Assembly: GCF_003850565.1 (NCBI RefSeq)
Contig: NZ_CP027706.1
Coordinates: 3,100,001-3,164,000, forward strand
Source: Pseudomonas sessilinigenes
Lineage (GTDB): Bacteria > Pseudomonadota > Gammaproteobacteria > Pseudomonadales > Pseudomonadaceae
Reading direction: 5' to 3'
DNA length: 64,000 nt
Part shown: positions 28,091 through 36,661 of the stretch, piece after piece
How the letters are laid out: every line of letters begins with the position of its first letter
Numbering within the stretch: the first letter of the stretch is position 1
Translations under genes and position numbers: made by a program
Notes under the pieces: generated by a model
Told to the model about the DNA's origin: nothing
Database searches by the model: none
What the model saw: the letters and a program-made list of their open reading frames with translations, nothing else

Positions 28091-28848
28091 ATCTGGGTGT
28101 TCTCTGGAAGCACGGCGCCGCCATCCACCACCAGGGTCTGTCCGGTGATGTAGCCGGCCTGCCGCGAGGCCAGGAAGGCCATGGCCCAGGCGATGTCCTG
28201 GGGCGCCCCCAGGCGCTTGAGCGGAATGTGCCTGGCCAGGGCACCGGCATCCCCCAGGTTGTCGGTGGCCTGGGTGGCGATCAACCCCGGCTCGACGCCA
28301 TTGACCGTGATCCCGTATTCCGCCAGCTCCAGCGCCGCAGCACGGATGAACCCGTTGACCCCGGCCTTGGACGCCGCGTAGTGGGCCAGCCCAGGAATCG
28401 CCGTGCGCGGCCCGGTGACCGAGGAGGTCACGACGATCCGCGGGTCCTGGGCCCGGCGCAGCGCCGGCAGCGCGGCCCGGGCCAGCCAGAAGCAGCTCTT
28501 GAGATTGACCGCCAGGGTGCTGTCCAGGGTCGCGTCCTCCAGTTCGGCGAGCCGCTGCATGGGGAAGATCCCGGCGTTGTGCAGCAGCAGGTCGAGGCCG
28601 CCGAAGGCCTGTTCGGTAGCGGCCACGGCCTGCTCGGCGGCGGCCCGGGTACCCAGGTCGATGGCCAGCAGCTCGGCGCAGCCGCCGGCCTCGCGGATCA
28701 GGCGCAGGGTCTCGGCGCCGGAGGCGGCGCTGCGGGTGGCCAGCATCACCTTGGCGCCCTGGGCGGCGAACAGCTGGGCGATGGCCCGGCCGATGCCCTG
28801 GCCGGAGCCGGTGACCAGGGCGATGCGTCCTGCCTGTTCGCCGCTCAT
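28087..28848 (-). CDS. Short-chain dehydrogenase/reductase (FabG-like)
   Basis: This 253-aa SDR has the NAD(P)-binding TGSGQGIG motif at about 13-20, an NAG motif in LLHNAGIF, the catalytic Ser in VTSSVTG and the YxxxK motif (YAASK). The C-terminus has VDGG. A basic residue near the end of strand 2 (TRS) suggests NADP preference. Its ATG overlaps the stop of the aminotransferase by 4 nt (ATGA), so the two are coupled. The TAG stop lies inside the terminal inverted repeat of the element at 27927-28090. The likely role is reduction or oxidation of the aldehyde or ketone made by the aminotransferase. Confidence 0.92.
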   Translation of the reverse strand: MSGEQAGRIALVTGSGQGIGRAIAQLFAAQGAKVMLATRSAASGAETLRLIREAGGCAELLAIDLGTRAAAEQAVAATEQAFGGLDLLLHNAGIFPMQRLAELEDATLDSTLAVNLKSCFWLARAALPALRRAQDPRIVVTSSVTGPRTAIPGLAHYAASKAGVNGFIRAAALELAEYGITVNGVEPGLIATQATDNLGDAGALARHIPLKRLGAPQDIAWAMAFLASRQAGYITGQTLVVDGGAVLPENTQI

Positions 28849-30227
28849 GAACCTGCTCCCGGCAGCACCTGGGCCAGGCACTGGTCCAGCAGGTGGTTGT
28901 GCAGGTCCACCTGCTCCTCGCTGGCGCTGGGGCACAGCAGGGCCATGTTGTGGAACGGCGTCAGCAGCACCCCGCGATTGAGCAGGTACAGGTGCAGGTA
29001 GGCCTCGATCAGCCCGTGCCGCGCATGGTGGGCTTCGCCGCCGTTGCGCGGGGCATGGGGCATGAACAGGTACTCGACCCGGGCGCCGATGCGGGTCACG
29101 TGCCAGGGCAGGCGGTGGCGCTGGATGATCGCCTCGACCCCGGCCCGCAGGCGTTCGGCCAGCTGGAACATGCGTTGGTAGTTGGCCTCGTTCATCACCT
29201 CGCTGAAGGTGGCGCGCATGGCGGCCATCTGCAGGGCGTTGCCGGCCAGGGTGCCGCCAAAGCCGAAATGGTTGATCGCCTGGCCCGGCGCAAAGTGCGG
29301 CAGCACCTGCCAGATGCGCTCGGCCATGGCTTGGCTGGCGCCCCAGACCGCGGTGGGAATGCCCCCGGCGATGCACTTGCCGAGGACGAAGAAGTCCGGT
29401 TCCAGGCCATGCTCGCCACAATAGCCGCCAGGGCCGCAGGACAGGGTATGGGTCTCGTCGATGATCAGCGGCACGTCATAGCGCCGGGTCAGTTGCCGCA
29501 GGCCATCATGGAAGCCCGGCGCCGGCGGCACCATGCCGACGTTGGTCATGAAGGGTTCGGTGAGTACCGCAGCCACATCGCCATGGGCCAGGGCCGCCTC
29601 CAGGGCCGGCAGGTCGTTGAACTCCACCAGGCGGGTGGTGGCCTCGTGATGCAGGCCGTTGGCATGCACGCCTTCGCGGGGAATCATCTGGCCGCTGGCA
29701 TCGAGCTCCACCTGGGACTCGTCGACGCTGCCGTGGTAGTTGCAGTTGAACACCAGCACTTTCTGCCGGCCGGTGATCATCCGGCACAGGCGCAAGGCGA
29801 AGCGATTGGCATCGGTGGCCGAGGTGGTGACCTGCCAATAGGGCAGTTTGAAGCGCCGGCTCAGCTCCTGGCCGACCCACAGGCTGTCTGCGGTGGGCAG
29901 CATCAGGGTCGAGCCATGCCGCGCTTGCTCGGCGATGGCTGCTGCCACCACCGGTTGGGCGTGGCCGAACATGGCCCCGGTATCGCCCAGGGCGAAGTCG
30001 GCGTACTGCTGGCCGTCGCAGTCGGTCAGGGTCGCGCCCTGGGCATCGGCCACCATGATCGGATACGAGCCGGGCCACTGCTGCATCCAGTGCAGCGGGG
30101 CACCGTAGAGCCAGTGCTCGAGGTTCTGGCGGTAGAAGGCACCGGAGCGCGGATGGCGCTCGGCAAACAGTTGTAGTTCGCTCTGGTAGCAGTCGGCGAC
30201 GCGTTGCAGGTCGAGTCCCAGGGTCAT
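28845..30227 (-). CDS. Class III pyridoxal-phosphate aminotransferase (glutamate-1-semialdehyde aminomutase-like)
   Basis: This 460-aa protein carries class III features: SATDANRFALRL, the NYHGSVDE turn, the PLP-ring Asp in LIIDETHTL, and the Schiff-base Lys in FFVLGKCIAGGIP. The region FGFGGTLAGNALQMAA matches the GSA-aminomutase branch rather than omega-transaminases. It is third in the luxR-moaF-aminotransferase-SDR operon, 36 nt after moaF. The amino donor is unknown; the context suggests a monoamine or an amino-acid-derived amine. Confidence 0.9.
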   Translation of the reverse strand: MTLGLDLQRVADCYQSELQLFAERHPRSGAFYRQNLEHWLYGAPLHWMQQWPGSYPIMVADAQGATLTDCDGQQYADFALGDTGAMFGHAQPVVAAAIAEQARHGSTLMLPTADSLWVGQELSRRFKLPYWQVTTSATDANRFALRLCRMITGRQKVLVFNCNYHGSVDESQVELDASGQMIPREGVHANGLHHEATTRLVEFNDLPALEAALAHGDVAAVLTEPFMTNVGMVPPAPGFHDGLRQLTRRYDVPLIIDETHTLSCGPGGYCGEHGLEPDFFVLGKCIAGGIPTAVWGASQAMAERIWQVLPHFAPGQAINHFGFGGTLAGNALQMAAMRATFSEVMNEANYQRMFQLAERLRAGVEAIIQRHRLPWHVTRIGARVEYLFMPHAPRNGGEAHHARHGLIEAYLHLYLLNRGVLLTPFHNMALLCPSASEEQVDLHNHLLDQCLAQVLPGAGS

Positions 30228-30263
30228 GGCAAGGTCCTGTAAAAAGTGTGCGGTGGCAAAGGC

Positions 30264-31079
30264 TCAGGAATGGCTGGTGCGATTGAGCACCCGGGCCAGG
30301 GCGCCCACCGGGAAGTTGGCGAAGCTTTCGAAGTCCGCGCCCTGGTAGCCGAAGATCTTGCCGTCGCTGCGCCCGGCTGCGAGGTCGATCAGCACCAGGC
30401 CCAGGGTCGGGACGATCTTTTCCCGCCAGACGAACAGGTACAGCTGCTCGGCGACCTTGTAGTAGTGGCAACGGTCGGTGTCCGCCAGCCCTTGCTCGAC
30501 GCCCTTGAGGCACTGCCAGCTGTAGAAATCGGCATTGAGGTAGACGTGTTCGTAGGCCTCGCTGGCGCTGTAGACGTACTGGTTGCGCAGGCCGACCAGT
30601 TCCTGGGTGGGGGCGTGCCGTGGCGTGTCGGCAGTGCACGGGCGGTCGATGGCGCCGTGCAGGAACTGCGCCTTGACGCTGGTCAGCTCGCCGCCGGCCA
30701 GGGCCCGGCTGAACAGATCGGTACGGGATTCTTCACGGCTGGGCATCTGCCCGAGGACGGCGGTGAAGCACTGGCGCTCCAGGTCCAGGACCAGGCTCAC
30801 CGAATGGGTGGCGCCCTGGTCTTGCTTGAGAAAATCCACCAGGTACAGGCCGGGGCGCACGGAGGTGGCGCGGTAGGCCAGTTCCTCGCTGGCGGTTTCG
30901 CCGATGTTGTTCCAGCTCAGGGTGGTGGCGCCGAAGCGATGCTCGATCTGCCAGCCGTTGTCGAAGTGCAGGGTCAGGTGGCGTCCGGCCAAATCGTCGA
31001 GGGCGGGGAGGATATGGTTGTCGCCGGCAAACCCGTCGGCCAGGGCGCCGACGGTGATCCATTCAGGTTGCAGGTTCAT
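30264..31079 (-). CDS. moaF: MoaF-domain protein
   Basis: From ATG 31079 the protein has 271 residues. It has the two-part MoaF pattern: an N-terminal lipocalin-like half (HLTLHFDNGWQIEHRF, ATTLSWNNIG, EELAYRATSVRPGLYLVDFL) and a C-terminal half (AYEHVYLNADFYSWQCLKG, TDRCHYYKVAEQLYLFVWREKIVPTLGLVL). The name comes from the monoamine regulon of Klebsiella, not from molybdopterin synthesis, and the biochemical role is not settled. It lies between a LuxR regulator and an aminotransferase, which fits amine catabolism. An imperfect Hfq/Crc-like AACAAGAG sits 8 nt before the ATG on this strand. Confidence 0.85.
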   Translation of the reverse strand: MNLQPEWITVGALADGFAGDNHILPALDDLAGRHLTLHFDNGWQIEHRFGATTLSWNNIGETASEELAYRATSVRPGLYLVDFLKQDQGATHSVSLVLDLERQCFTAVLGQMPSREESRTDLFSRALAGGELTSVKAQFLHGAIDRPCTADTPRHAPTQELVGLRNQYVYSASEAYEHVYLNADFYSWQCLKGVEQGLADTDRCHYYKVAEQLYLFVWREKIVPTLGLVLIDLAAGRSDGKIFGYQGADFESFANFPVGALARVLNRTSHS

Positions 31080-31168
31080 GGCAAGGCTCTTGTTCGTTGT
31101 CGTAGAGCTGCATGTTCGGGCCTGGTGCGGCGCCTGCCCATCAACCGGATGGTTGAGTCCTGGCTGTT

Positions 31169-31834
31169 TCAGAGGAACAGCGTGCTTACCAGTTCGGTGC
31201 GGTTGCCCGCGCCGACCTTGCGGAACAGGTTGATCAGGTGGGTCTTGACCGTGGGCAGGCCCAGGTCCAGGCGCCGGGCGATGGTCTTGTTGTCCGCGCC
31301 GTCGCGCAGCAGCCAGGCGATTTCCCGCTCGCGGGGCGTCAGCCCGGCCAAGCGCGGGTCGGCCTCGGGGCACGGGGCCCGGGCGGCGATTTCCAGCAGC
31401 CCCTGCAAGGCTTGCAGGGTGGTCAGCTCATCGTTGCTGAAGCGCCCCAGGCTGGCGTCGCGCAGCAGCGAAAGCCCGGCGATGGGCCGCTGTTTGTCGC
31501 AGGCCAGGATCTCCACCACATCCAGCACTCCGTGGCGCTGCAGGAAGCCCTGGTACACCAGGGTGTCGTGACGATCCTGGCGGGCCATGCCCATGTGCAG
31601 CGACAGCACCGGGCGCCCGGCGGCCGCACACAACTGTGGTTGCAGCGGGTCGTAGCGCCGATAGCGTTGCAAGTAGGCCTGGTGCATTTGCTCGGGCATG
31701 CGGTACAGCGCGAAGTCTTGTGCTTGCAGTTGTGGGTCGATGCGGTAGAAGGCGCAGAGGGTGGCGGGCACTACCCGGGTGAAGGCAGCGATGCAGCGTT
31801 GGCCCAGCTCATGGGGCATGGCGACTGCGTTCAT
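31169..31834 (-). CDS. LuxR-family transcriptional regulator
   Basis: This 221-aa protein has AGGAG before the ATG. The C-terminal LuxR helix-turn-helix is clear (LTPREREIAWLLRDGADNKTIARRLDLGLPTVKTHLINLFRKVGAGNR). The N-terminal 140 residues resemble a GAF-like or autoinducer-type sensor (FYRIDPQLQAQDFALYRM, RYRRYDPLQP) but lack the conserved acyl-homoserine-lactone pocket pattern, so an amine-type ligand is as likely. It is first in the operon, 89 nt before moaF. Confidence 0.9.
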   Translation of the reverse strand: MNAVAMPHELGQRCIAAFTRVVPATLCAFYRIDPQLQAQDFALYRMPEQMHQAYLQRYRRYDPLQPQLCAAAGRPVLSLHMGMARQDRHDTLVYQGFLQRHGVLDVVEILACDKQRPIAGLSLLRDASLGRFSNDELTTLQALQGLLEIAARAPCPEADPRLAGLTPREREIAWLLRDGADNKTIARRLDLGLPTVKTHLINLFRKVGAGNRTELVSTLFL

Positions 31835-31926
31835 GGAAGACTCCTGGCTGCCCGCTGGGCAGGGGCTCGGGGCTGGCGCAGGTAGCGGGCCGCGCGATGG
31901 CGGCCGGCCATTGGAGAGTGCCGGCG

Positions 31927-31949
31927 CTGCCCGCTGCGAATGCGGGCAG
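31927..31949. terminator. Hairpin between the aminotransferase gene end and the LuxR gene start
   Basis: An 8-bp perfect stem (CTGCCCGC and complement) with a 7-nt loop lies 15 nt after the aminotransferase stop on the minus strand. There is no T-run, so termination is only possible. Confidence 0.4.
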
Positions 31950-31963
31950 TACCGGTGGGCCGG

Positions 31964-33298
31964 TCAGCGCCGGGCCTGGCTCAGGCCCTGGGCGAGGGCG
32001 TCGACGATGACATCCACCTGCGCCGGCTGGATCACCAGCGGCGGCGAGAGAATGATCTTGGTGCCCACCGGGCGCACCATGACCCCGTGCTCCCGGGCGA
32101 TCTGCGCCACCTGGTTGGCGTAGCCGCTGGTGGGGTCGATGGGCTCGCGGGTGCTCTTGTCGGCCACCAGGTCCAGGGCCACCATCAGGCCCTGGCCACG
32201 CACTTCGCCAACGCTGTCGAAGCGTTCGACGAACGGCTGCAGCTTGGCCAGCAGGTAGTCGCCCATCTTCGCTGCGTTGGCCGGCAGGTCTTCCTTGACC
32301 ACGATGTCCAGGCAGGCCAGGGCCGCGGCGCAGGCCACCGGATGCCCGGCGTAGGTGTAGCCGTGCATGATGGCGCCGGTGAAGTTGCCGTTCTTCTCGA
32401 ACGCTTCCTCGATCCGCCGGTTGACCACAGTGGCGCCCAGGGGGATGTAGCCCGAGGTGATGCCCTTGGCCAGGCACATGATGTCGGGCTTGACCCCCCA
32501 CAGGCGGCTGCCGAACATCGAGCCGCTGCGGCCGAAGCCGGTGACCACTTCGTCGGCGATCAGCAGCACGCCGTACTTGTCGCAAACCTCGCGGATCAAT
32601 GGCCAGTAGTTGGCCGGCGGCACGATGACCCCGCCCGCGCCCTGGATCGGCTCGGCGATGAAGGCCGCCACGGTGTCCGGGCTCTGGAACTGGATTTCCC
32701 GCTCCAGCAGGTCGGCGCAGATCTTGCCCAGTTCTTCCGGGTCCTGGCTGTAGGGGTTGCGGTACAGCCAGGGGGTGTCGATGTGATAGCAGCCGGGCAG
32801 CAGCGGCTCGTAGTTGCGCCGGAACACCGTGTTGCCGTTGACCGAAGCACCACCGAAGTGGGTGCCATGGTAGCCCTGGCGCAGGGAAATGAACTTGGTG
32901 CGATCGGCCTGGCCCTCGAGCTTCCAGTACTGGCGAGCCAGCTTCAGGGCGCTTTCGATGGCGTCCGAGCCGCCCGAGCTGAAGGCCACGCGGCGCATGT
33001 CTTCAGGCTCCAGCAGGTTCATCAAGACCCGCGACAGTTCCTCGGCCCGAGGATGGCTGACCCCATCGAACAGCTGGAAGTACTCCAGCTCATCGAGCTG
33101 GGCGGTGATGGCCGCCTTCACTTCCTTGCGGTTATGGCCAACGTTGACGTTCCACAACCCGGCCACGCCATCCACCAGTTGACGGCCCTGGTCGTCGTAC
33201 ACATAGCAGCCATCGCCGCGCACGATGCGGATCGGCTCACGTTGCTTCATCTCGTTGGGGTGCAGCATGGGATGCCAGAAATGGCTTGCTTGGCTCAC
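31964..33298 (-). CDS. Class III omega-aminotransferase (aspartate aminotransferase family)
   Basis: The start is GTG 33298 with AGGAG 8 nt upstream; the same frame stays open far upstream but without a credible start. The protein has 444 residues. Class III omega-transaminase motifs are present: HPMLHPNEM near the N-terminus, FSSGGSDAIESALKLAR, QGYHGTHFGG, the PLP Asp in LLIADEVVTGFGRSG, and Lys in CLAKGITSGYIPLGA. The family (SpuC/putrescine-pyruvate and beta-alanine transaminases) moves a terminal amino group to pyruvate or 2-oxoglutarate and yields an aldehyde. The divergent aldehyde dehydrogenase gene at 33524 would oxidise that product. Confidence 0.93.
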   Translation of the reverse strand: MSQASHFWHPMLHPNEMKQREPIRIVRGDGCYVYDDQGRQLVDGVAGLWNVNVGHNRKEVKAAITAQLDELEYFQLFDGVSHPRAEELSRVLMNLLEPEDMRRVAFSSGGSDAIESALKLARQYWKLEGQADRTKFISLRQGYHGTHFGGASVNGNTVFRRNYEPLLPGCYHIDTPWLYRNPYSQDPEELGKICADLLEREIQFQSPDTVAAFIAEPIQGAGGVIVPPANYWPLIREVCDKYGVLLIADEVVTGFGRSGSMFGSRLWGVKPDIMCLAKGITSGYIPLGATVVNRRIEEAFEKNGNFTGAIMHGYTYAGHPVACAAALACLDIVVKEDLPANAAKMGDYLLAKLQPFVERFDSVGEVRGQGLMVALDLVADKSTREPIDPTSGYANQVAQIAREHGVMVRPVGTKIILSPPLVIQPAQVDVIVDALAQGLSQARR

Positions 33299-33523
33299 GT
33301 TGGATCTCCTGATAGGGCTCGAACAGCTTGGGGCCATTAGGGCGCGATTGGCCGACGTGTTGCTTGCCTCTGTGTGCCAGGGCATTTGATCCAGGCTGCC
33401 AAGGGTTTGTCGAGGCTGTCGGGCTTGGCAGCCAGCGCCAAGTTTTGCGGCAGCCAGGATCAAGACGACTCCCGGCTTTGGGCTCAGAGTCTCGGTCAAC
33501 AGGTACAACCAAGAGGATTGACG
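33299..33523. promoter_or_regulatory. Divergent promoter region, aminotransferase / aldehyde dehydrogenase
   Basis: These 225 bp separate the two divergent start codons and hold both ribosome-binding sites (AGGAG for the aminotransferase, AGAGG for the dehydrogenase). No clear operator repeat was found. Co-regulation of the two enzymes is likely from the geometry. Confidence 0.5.
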
Positions 33524-35011
33524 ATGAGCGTTGCCATCGACCCACGTGTCGCCGCATTCATAGACAGCCAGCACGGCCTGCTGATCGACGGTCATAGCCG
33601 CCCGGCGCTCTCCGGGGCGCGGATGCCGGTCCATAACCCGGCCACCGGCGAGCAATTGACCGAAGTGGCCATGGCCGCCCAGGCCGACATCGACCTGGCG
33701 GTGGGGGCCGCGCGCCGGGCCTTCGAGGGAGAGTGGAAGACGCTGCGTCCGGCCGACCGGGAACGCCTGCTGCTCAAGCTGGCGGATGTGCTGGAAGCCA
33801 ATGGCGAGGAGCTGGCACAACTGGAAACCCTCAACAACGGCCAGTCGATCCACCTGGCCCGGGCCCTGGAAGTGGGCGCGGCGGCGGAGTTCACCCGCTA
33901 CATGGCCGGTTGGGCGACCAAGATCGAGGGCAAGAGCCTGGATGTGTCCATTGCCGCAGTGCCCGGCGCGCAGTACCGGGCCTACACGGTGCCGGAGCCG
34001 GTGGGCGTGGTGGGGGCCATCGTGCCGTGGAACTTCCCGCTGCTGATGGCTATCTGGAAGATCGTCCCGGCCCTGGCCTGCGGTTGCACCGTGGTGCTCA
34101 AGCCGGCGGACGAGACCCCGCTCACCGCGCTGCGCCTGGGCCAGTTGTGCCTGGAGGCGGGCATCGCCCCCGGGGTGGTCAACGTAGTGACCGGCACTGG
34201 GGCCGGGGCCGGGGCGGCCTTGGCGGCCCATCCGGGCATCGACAAGCTGGCCTTCACCGGTTCGACCCAGGTGGGCAAGCTGATCGGTCATGCGGCGGTA
34301 GACAACATGACCCGATTTTCCCTGGAACTGGGTGGCAAATCGCCGGTGATCGTGCTCGATGACTGCGATCCGGACACCGCTGCCGCTGGCGCCAGTGCGG
34401 CGATCTTCTTCAACCAGGGCCAGGTTTGTACTGCTGGTTCGCGGCTGTACATCCAGCGCGGCATCTATCAGCAGGTGCTCGACCGGTTGGTGGCCATTGC
34501 CGGCTCGCTGAGCATCGGCCCGGGCCTGGACGAACAGGCGCAGATCAACCCGCTGATCTCGGCCAAGCAGCAGCGCCGGGTGCTGCAGATGGTCGAGCGC
34601 GGAGTCGAGGAGGGCGCGCGGGTGCTGTGTGGTGGTACGCCCTTTGGCGAGCGCGGCTTCTATGTCAGGCCCACGGTGGTGGCCGATGTGCAGGCCGGGC
34701 AGCAGCTGGTGCGCGAGGAAATCTTCGGCCCGGTGGTGGTCGCCATGCCTTTCGACACCCTGGAAGAGGTGGTGGCGCTGGCCAACGACAACCAGTACGG
34801 CCTGGGCGCGAGCATCTGGTCCAACGACCTGGGGCAGGTCATGCGACTGATCCCGCAGATCAAGGCCGGTACGGTCTGGGTCAACACCCACAACATGCTC
34901 GACCCCTCGATGCCCTTCGGTGGCTACAAGCAGTCCGGCATCGGTCGGGAAATGGGCCATGCGGCCATCGAGGCCTACACCGAGAACAAGTCGGTGTGCA
35001 TCGCCTATTGA
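33524..35011 (+). CDS. NAD-dependent aldehyde dehydrogenase, phenylacetaldehyde (FeaB/StyD) type
   Basis: From ATG 33524 (AGAGG upstream) the protein has 495 residues. It contains the ALDH signatures PWNFPLLMAIWKI, FTGSTQVG, LELGGKSPVIV (catalytic Glu) and NQGQVCTAGSR with catalytic Cys302. The N-terminal IDSQHGLLIDG and the phrase MAGWATKIEGKSLDVS are reminiscent of phenylacetaldehyde dehydrogenases. A FeaR-like regulator lies 2.3 kb downstream; in E. coli FeaR activates the aromatic-amine oxidase and FeaB. An aromatic acetaldehyde is the favoured substrate, but other aldehydes are possible. Confidence 0.92.
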   Translation: MSVAIDPRVAAFIDSQHGLLIDGHSRPALSGARMPVHNPATGEQLTEVAMAAQADIDLAVGAARRAFEGEWKTLRPADRERLLLKLADVLEANGEELAQLETLNNGQSIHLARALEVGAAAEFTRYMAGWATKIEGKSLDVSIAAVPGAQYRAYTVPEPVGVVGAIVPWNFPLLMAIWKIVPALACGCTVVLKPADETPLTALRLGQLCLEAGIAPGVVNVVTGTGAGAGAALAAHPGIDKLAFTGSTQVGKLIGHAAVDNMTRFSLELGGKSPVIVLDDCDPDTAAAGASAAIFFNQGQVCTAGSRLYIQRGIYQQVLDRLVAIAGSLSIGPGLDEQAQINPLISAKQQRRVLQMVERGVEEGARVLCGGTPFGERGFYVRPTVVADVQAGQQLVREEIFGPVVVAMPFDTLEEVVALANDNQYGLGASIWSNDLGQVMRLIPQIKAGTVWVNTHNMLDPSMPFGGYKQSGIGREMGHAAIEAYTENKSVCIAY

Positions 35012-35017
35012 GCCACA

Positions 35018-35040
35018 TCCCGCAGGCCAGCCCTGCGGGA
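35018..35040 (+). terminator. Strong hairpin after the aldehyde dehydrogenase gene
   Basis: TCCCGCAGG and its complement (35018-35026/35032-35040) form a perfect 9-bp stem with a 5-nt loop, 7 nt after the stop codon. There is no T-run, so it may protect or attenuate the transcript rather than end it. Confidence 0.5.
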
Positions 35041-35101
35041 CGACTCCAGGCTGCGCCAGACAGCCGAGCATGGCGGCCACGCGTGCCCTTGAAATGCCTA
35101 G

Positions 35102-35109
35102 AACAACAA
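35102..35109 (+). promoter_or_regulatory. Candidate Hfq/Crc motif in the permease leader
   Basis: AACAACAA is an exact AAnAAnAA match, 31 nt before the permease ATG at 35141. Confidence 0.45.
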
Positions 35110-35140
35110 TCATCAATCCCTGCTTTCGAGGTTTACCAGC

Positions 35141-36661
35141 ATGTCGCTCAACGACAGACTCAACCGGCACCTGCACCAGGGTGTCGTCGGTTTTCCCACG
35201 GCGCTGGCCAGTGCCGTGGGCCTGATCATGGCCAGCCCGGTGATCCTCACCGCCACCACCGGTTTCGGCATCGGCGGCGGGGCCTTCGCCGCGGCCATGG
35301 TGATCGCCCTGCTGATGATGCTGGCGCAGTCCACCACCTTCGCCGAGGCGGCCTGCCTGTTGCCCACCAACGGTTCGGTCTATGACTACCTGGCCTGCGG
35401 CCTGGGGCGTTTCTTCGCCATTACCGGCACCTTGTCGGCCTACCTGATCGTCCATGTGTTTGCCGGCACCGCGGAAACCATCCTCAGCGGGGTCATGGCC
35501 CTGGTCAATTTCGAGTCCCTCAATACCCTGCTGGAGCAGAGCGGCAGCGCCTGGCTGGTGGGGGTGGGGCTGGTGCTGTTCTTTGGTCTGCTCAACGCCG
35601 TAGGGATCACAGCCTTCAGCCGCGCCGAGGTGATCCTGACCTTCGGCATGTGGAGCACCCTGATCATCTTCGGCGTAATGGGCGTGCTCAAGGCTCCGGC
35701 GGTGCAGCTCGATGGCTGGTTCGGTGCTTCCACGGTGGGTACCGACCTGCCCACCATCCTGTCCCTGGTGGGCATGGCGATGTTCATGTTCGTCGGCTGC
35801 GAGTTCGTCACGCCCCTGACCCCGGACGTACGCAAGGCCTCGCGGACCATTCCCCGGGCCATGGCCCTGGGGTTGGTGGGGGTGGCGGTGTGCATGTTCA
35901 TCTATGGCGCGGCGATGAAGCGCCAGGTGGCCAACGTCGCCCTGAGCGAGGACGGCAGCGTGCACCTGCTGGAGACACCCATGGCCATCCCGCATTTCGC
36001 CGAGCAGATCATGGGCCCGTTCGGGCGTATCTGGCTGGGGATCGGCCTGCTGTTCGCCGGTGCCGCCACTATCAATACGCTGATGGCCGGGTTGCCGCGC
36101 ATCCTCTATGGCATGGCCCAGGACGGCGCCTTGCCGAAGGTATTCACCTACCTGCACCCACGCTTCAAGACGCCGTTGCTGTGCATCGCCGTGGCGGTGC
36201 TGATTCCTTGCCTGCACGCCTGGTGGCTGGGTGGCAGCACCGACAGCATCATGCACCTGGTGCTGGCGGCGGTTTGTGCCTGGAGCACGGCGTATCTGTT
36301 GGTCACGCTGTCGGTGGTGATGCTGCGCATTCGCCGGCCGGACCTGCCGCGACCCTACAAGTCGCCCTGGTTCCCACTGCCGCAGATCCTCTCTTCGGTG
36401 GGCATCCTGCTGGGCATGTGGTTCATCACTCCACCGGGGATGAACCCGAGGGACATCTACTTGCCGTTCGGCAGCATGCTGGGCCTGACGGCGATTTATG
36501 CCCTGGCCTGGACCCTGCTGGTGCAGAAGGTCAATCCGTTTCGCCCGGTGCCGGTGGAAGAGGTGCTGGAGCAGGCGTTGGGGATGATTCCAGACGAGAT
36601 CCCTGGTACCCGGGAGGGCATGGGCGATGAATCTTTCAAGCTGGCGACAAAATCTCTTTGA
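35141..36661 (+). CDS. APC-family amino acid/amine permease
   Basis: This 506-aa protein has about 12 predicted membrane spans and APC-superfamily features: an early GLIMASPVILTATTGFGIGG helix 1, AEAACLLPTNGSVYDYL in helix 2, MAMFMFVGCEFVTPLTPDV, and AGAATINTLMAGLPRILYGMAQDGALP near the conserved loop. It probably imports the amine or amino acid degraded by the flanking enzymes. Its last 35 bp overlap the DUF3156 gene in another frame. Confidence 0.9.
   Translation: MSLNDRLNRHLHQGVVGFPTALASAVGLIMASPVILTATTGFGIGGGAFAAAMVIALLMMLAQSTTFAEAACLLPTNGSVYDYLACGLGRFFAITGTLSAYLIVHVFAGTAETILSGVMALVNFESLNTLLEQSGSAWLVGVGLVLFFGLLNAVGITAFSRAEVILTFGMWSTLIIFGVMGVLKAPAVQLDGWFGASTVGTDLPTILSLVGMAMFMFVGCEFVTPLTPDVRKASRTIPRAMALGLVGVAVCMFIYGAAMKRQVANVALSEDGSVHLLETPMAIPHFAEQIMGPFGRIWLGIGLLFAGAATINTLMAGLPRILYGMAQDGALPKVFTYLHPRFKTPLLCIAVAVLIPCLHAWWLGGSTDSIMHLVLAAVCAWSTAYLLVTLSVVMLRIRRPDLPRPYKSPWFPLPQILSSVGILLGMWFITPPGMNPRDIYLPFGSMLGLTAIYALAWTLLVQKVNPFRPVPVEEVLEQALGMIPDEIPGTREGMGDESFKLATKSL

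Noticed and set aside
30264..31079. Molybdenum cofactor biosynthesis gene
   Set aside because: The MoaF name refers to a monoamine regulon protein; no molybdopterin genes are nearby.
33299..36256. Minus-strand frame of the omega-aminotransferase stays open about 3 kb upstream of its start
   Set aside because: It lies opposite the aldehyde dehydrogenase and permease genes, shows no domain, and the GTG at 33298 has a good ribosome-binding site. GC bias explains the open frame.
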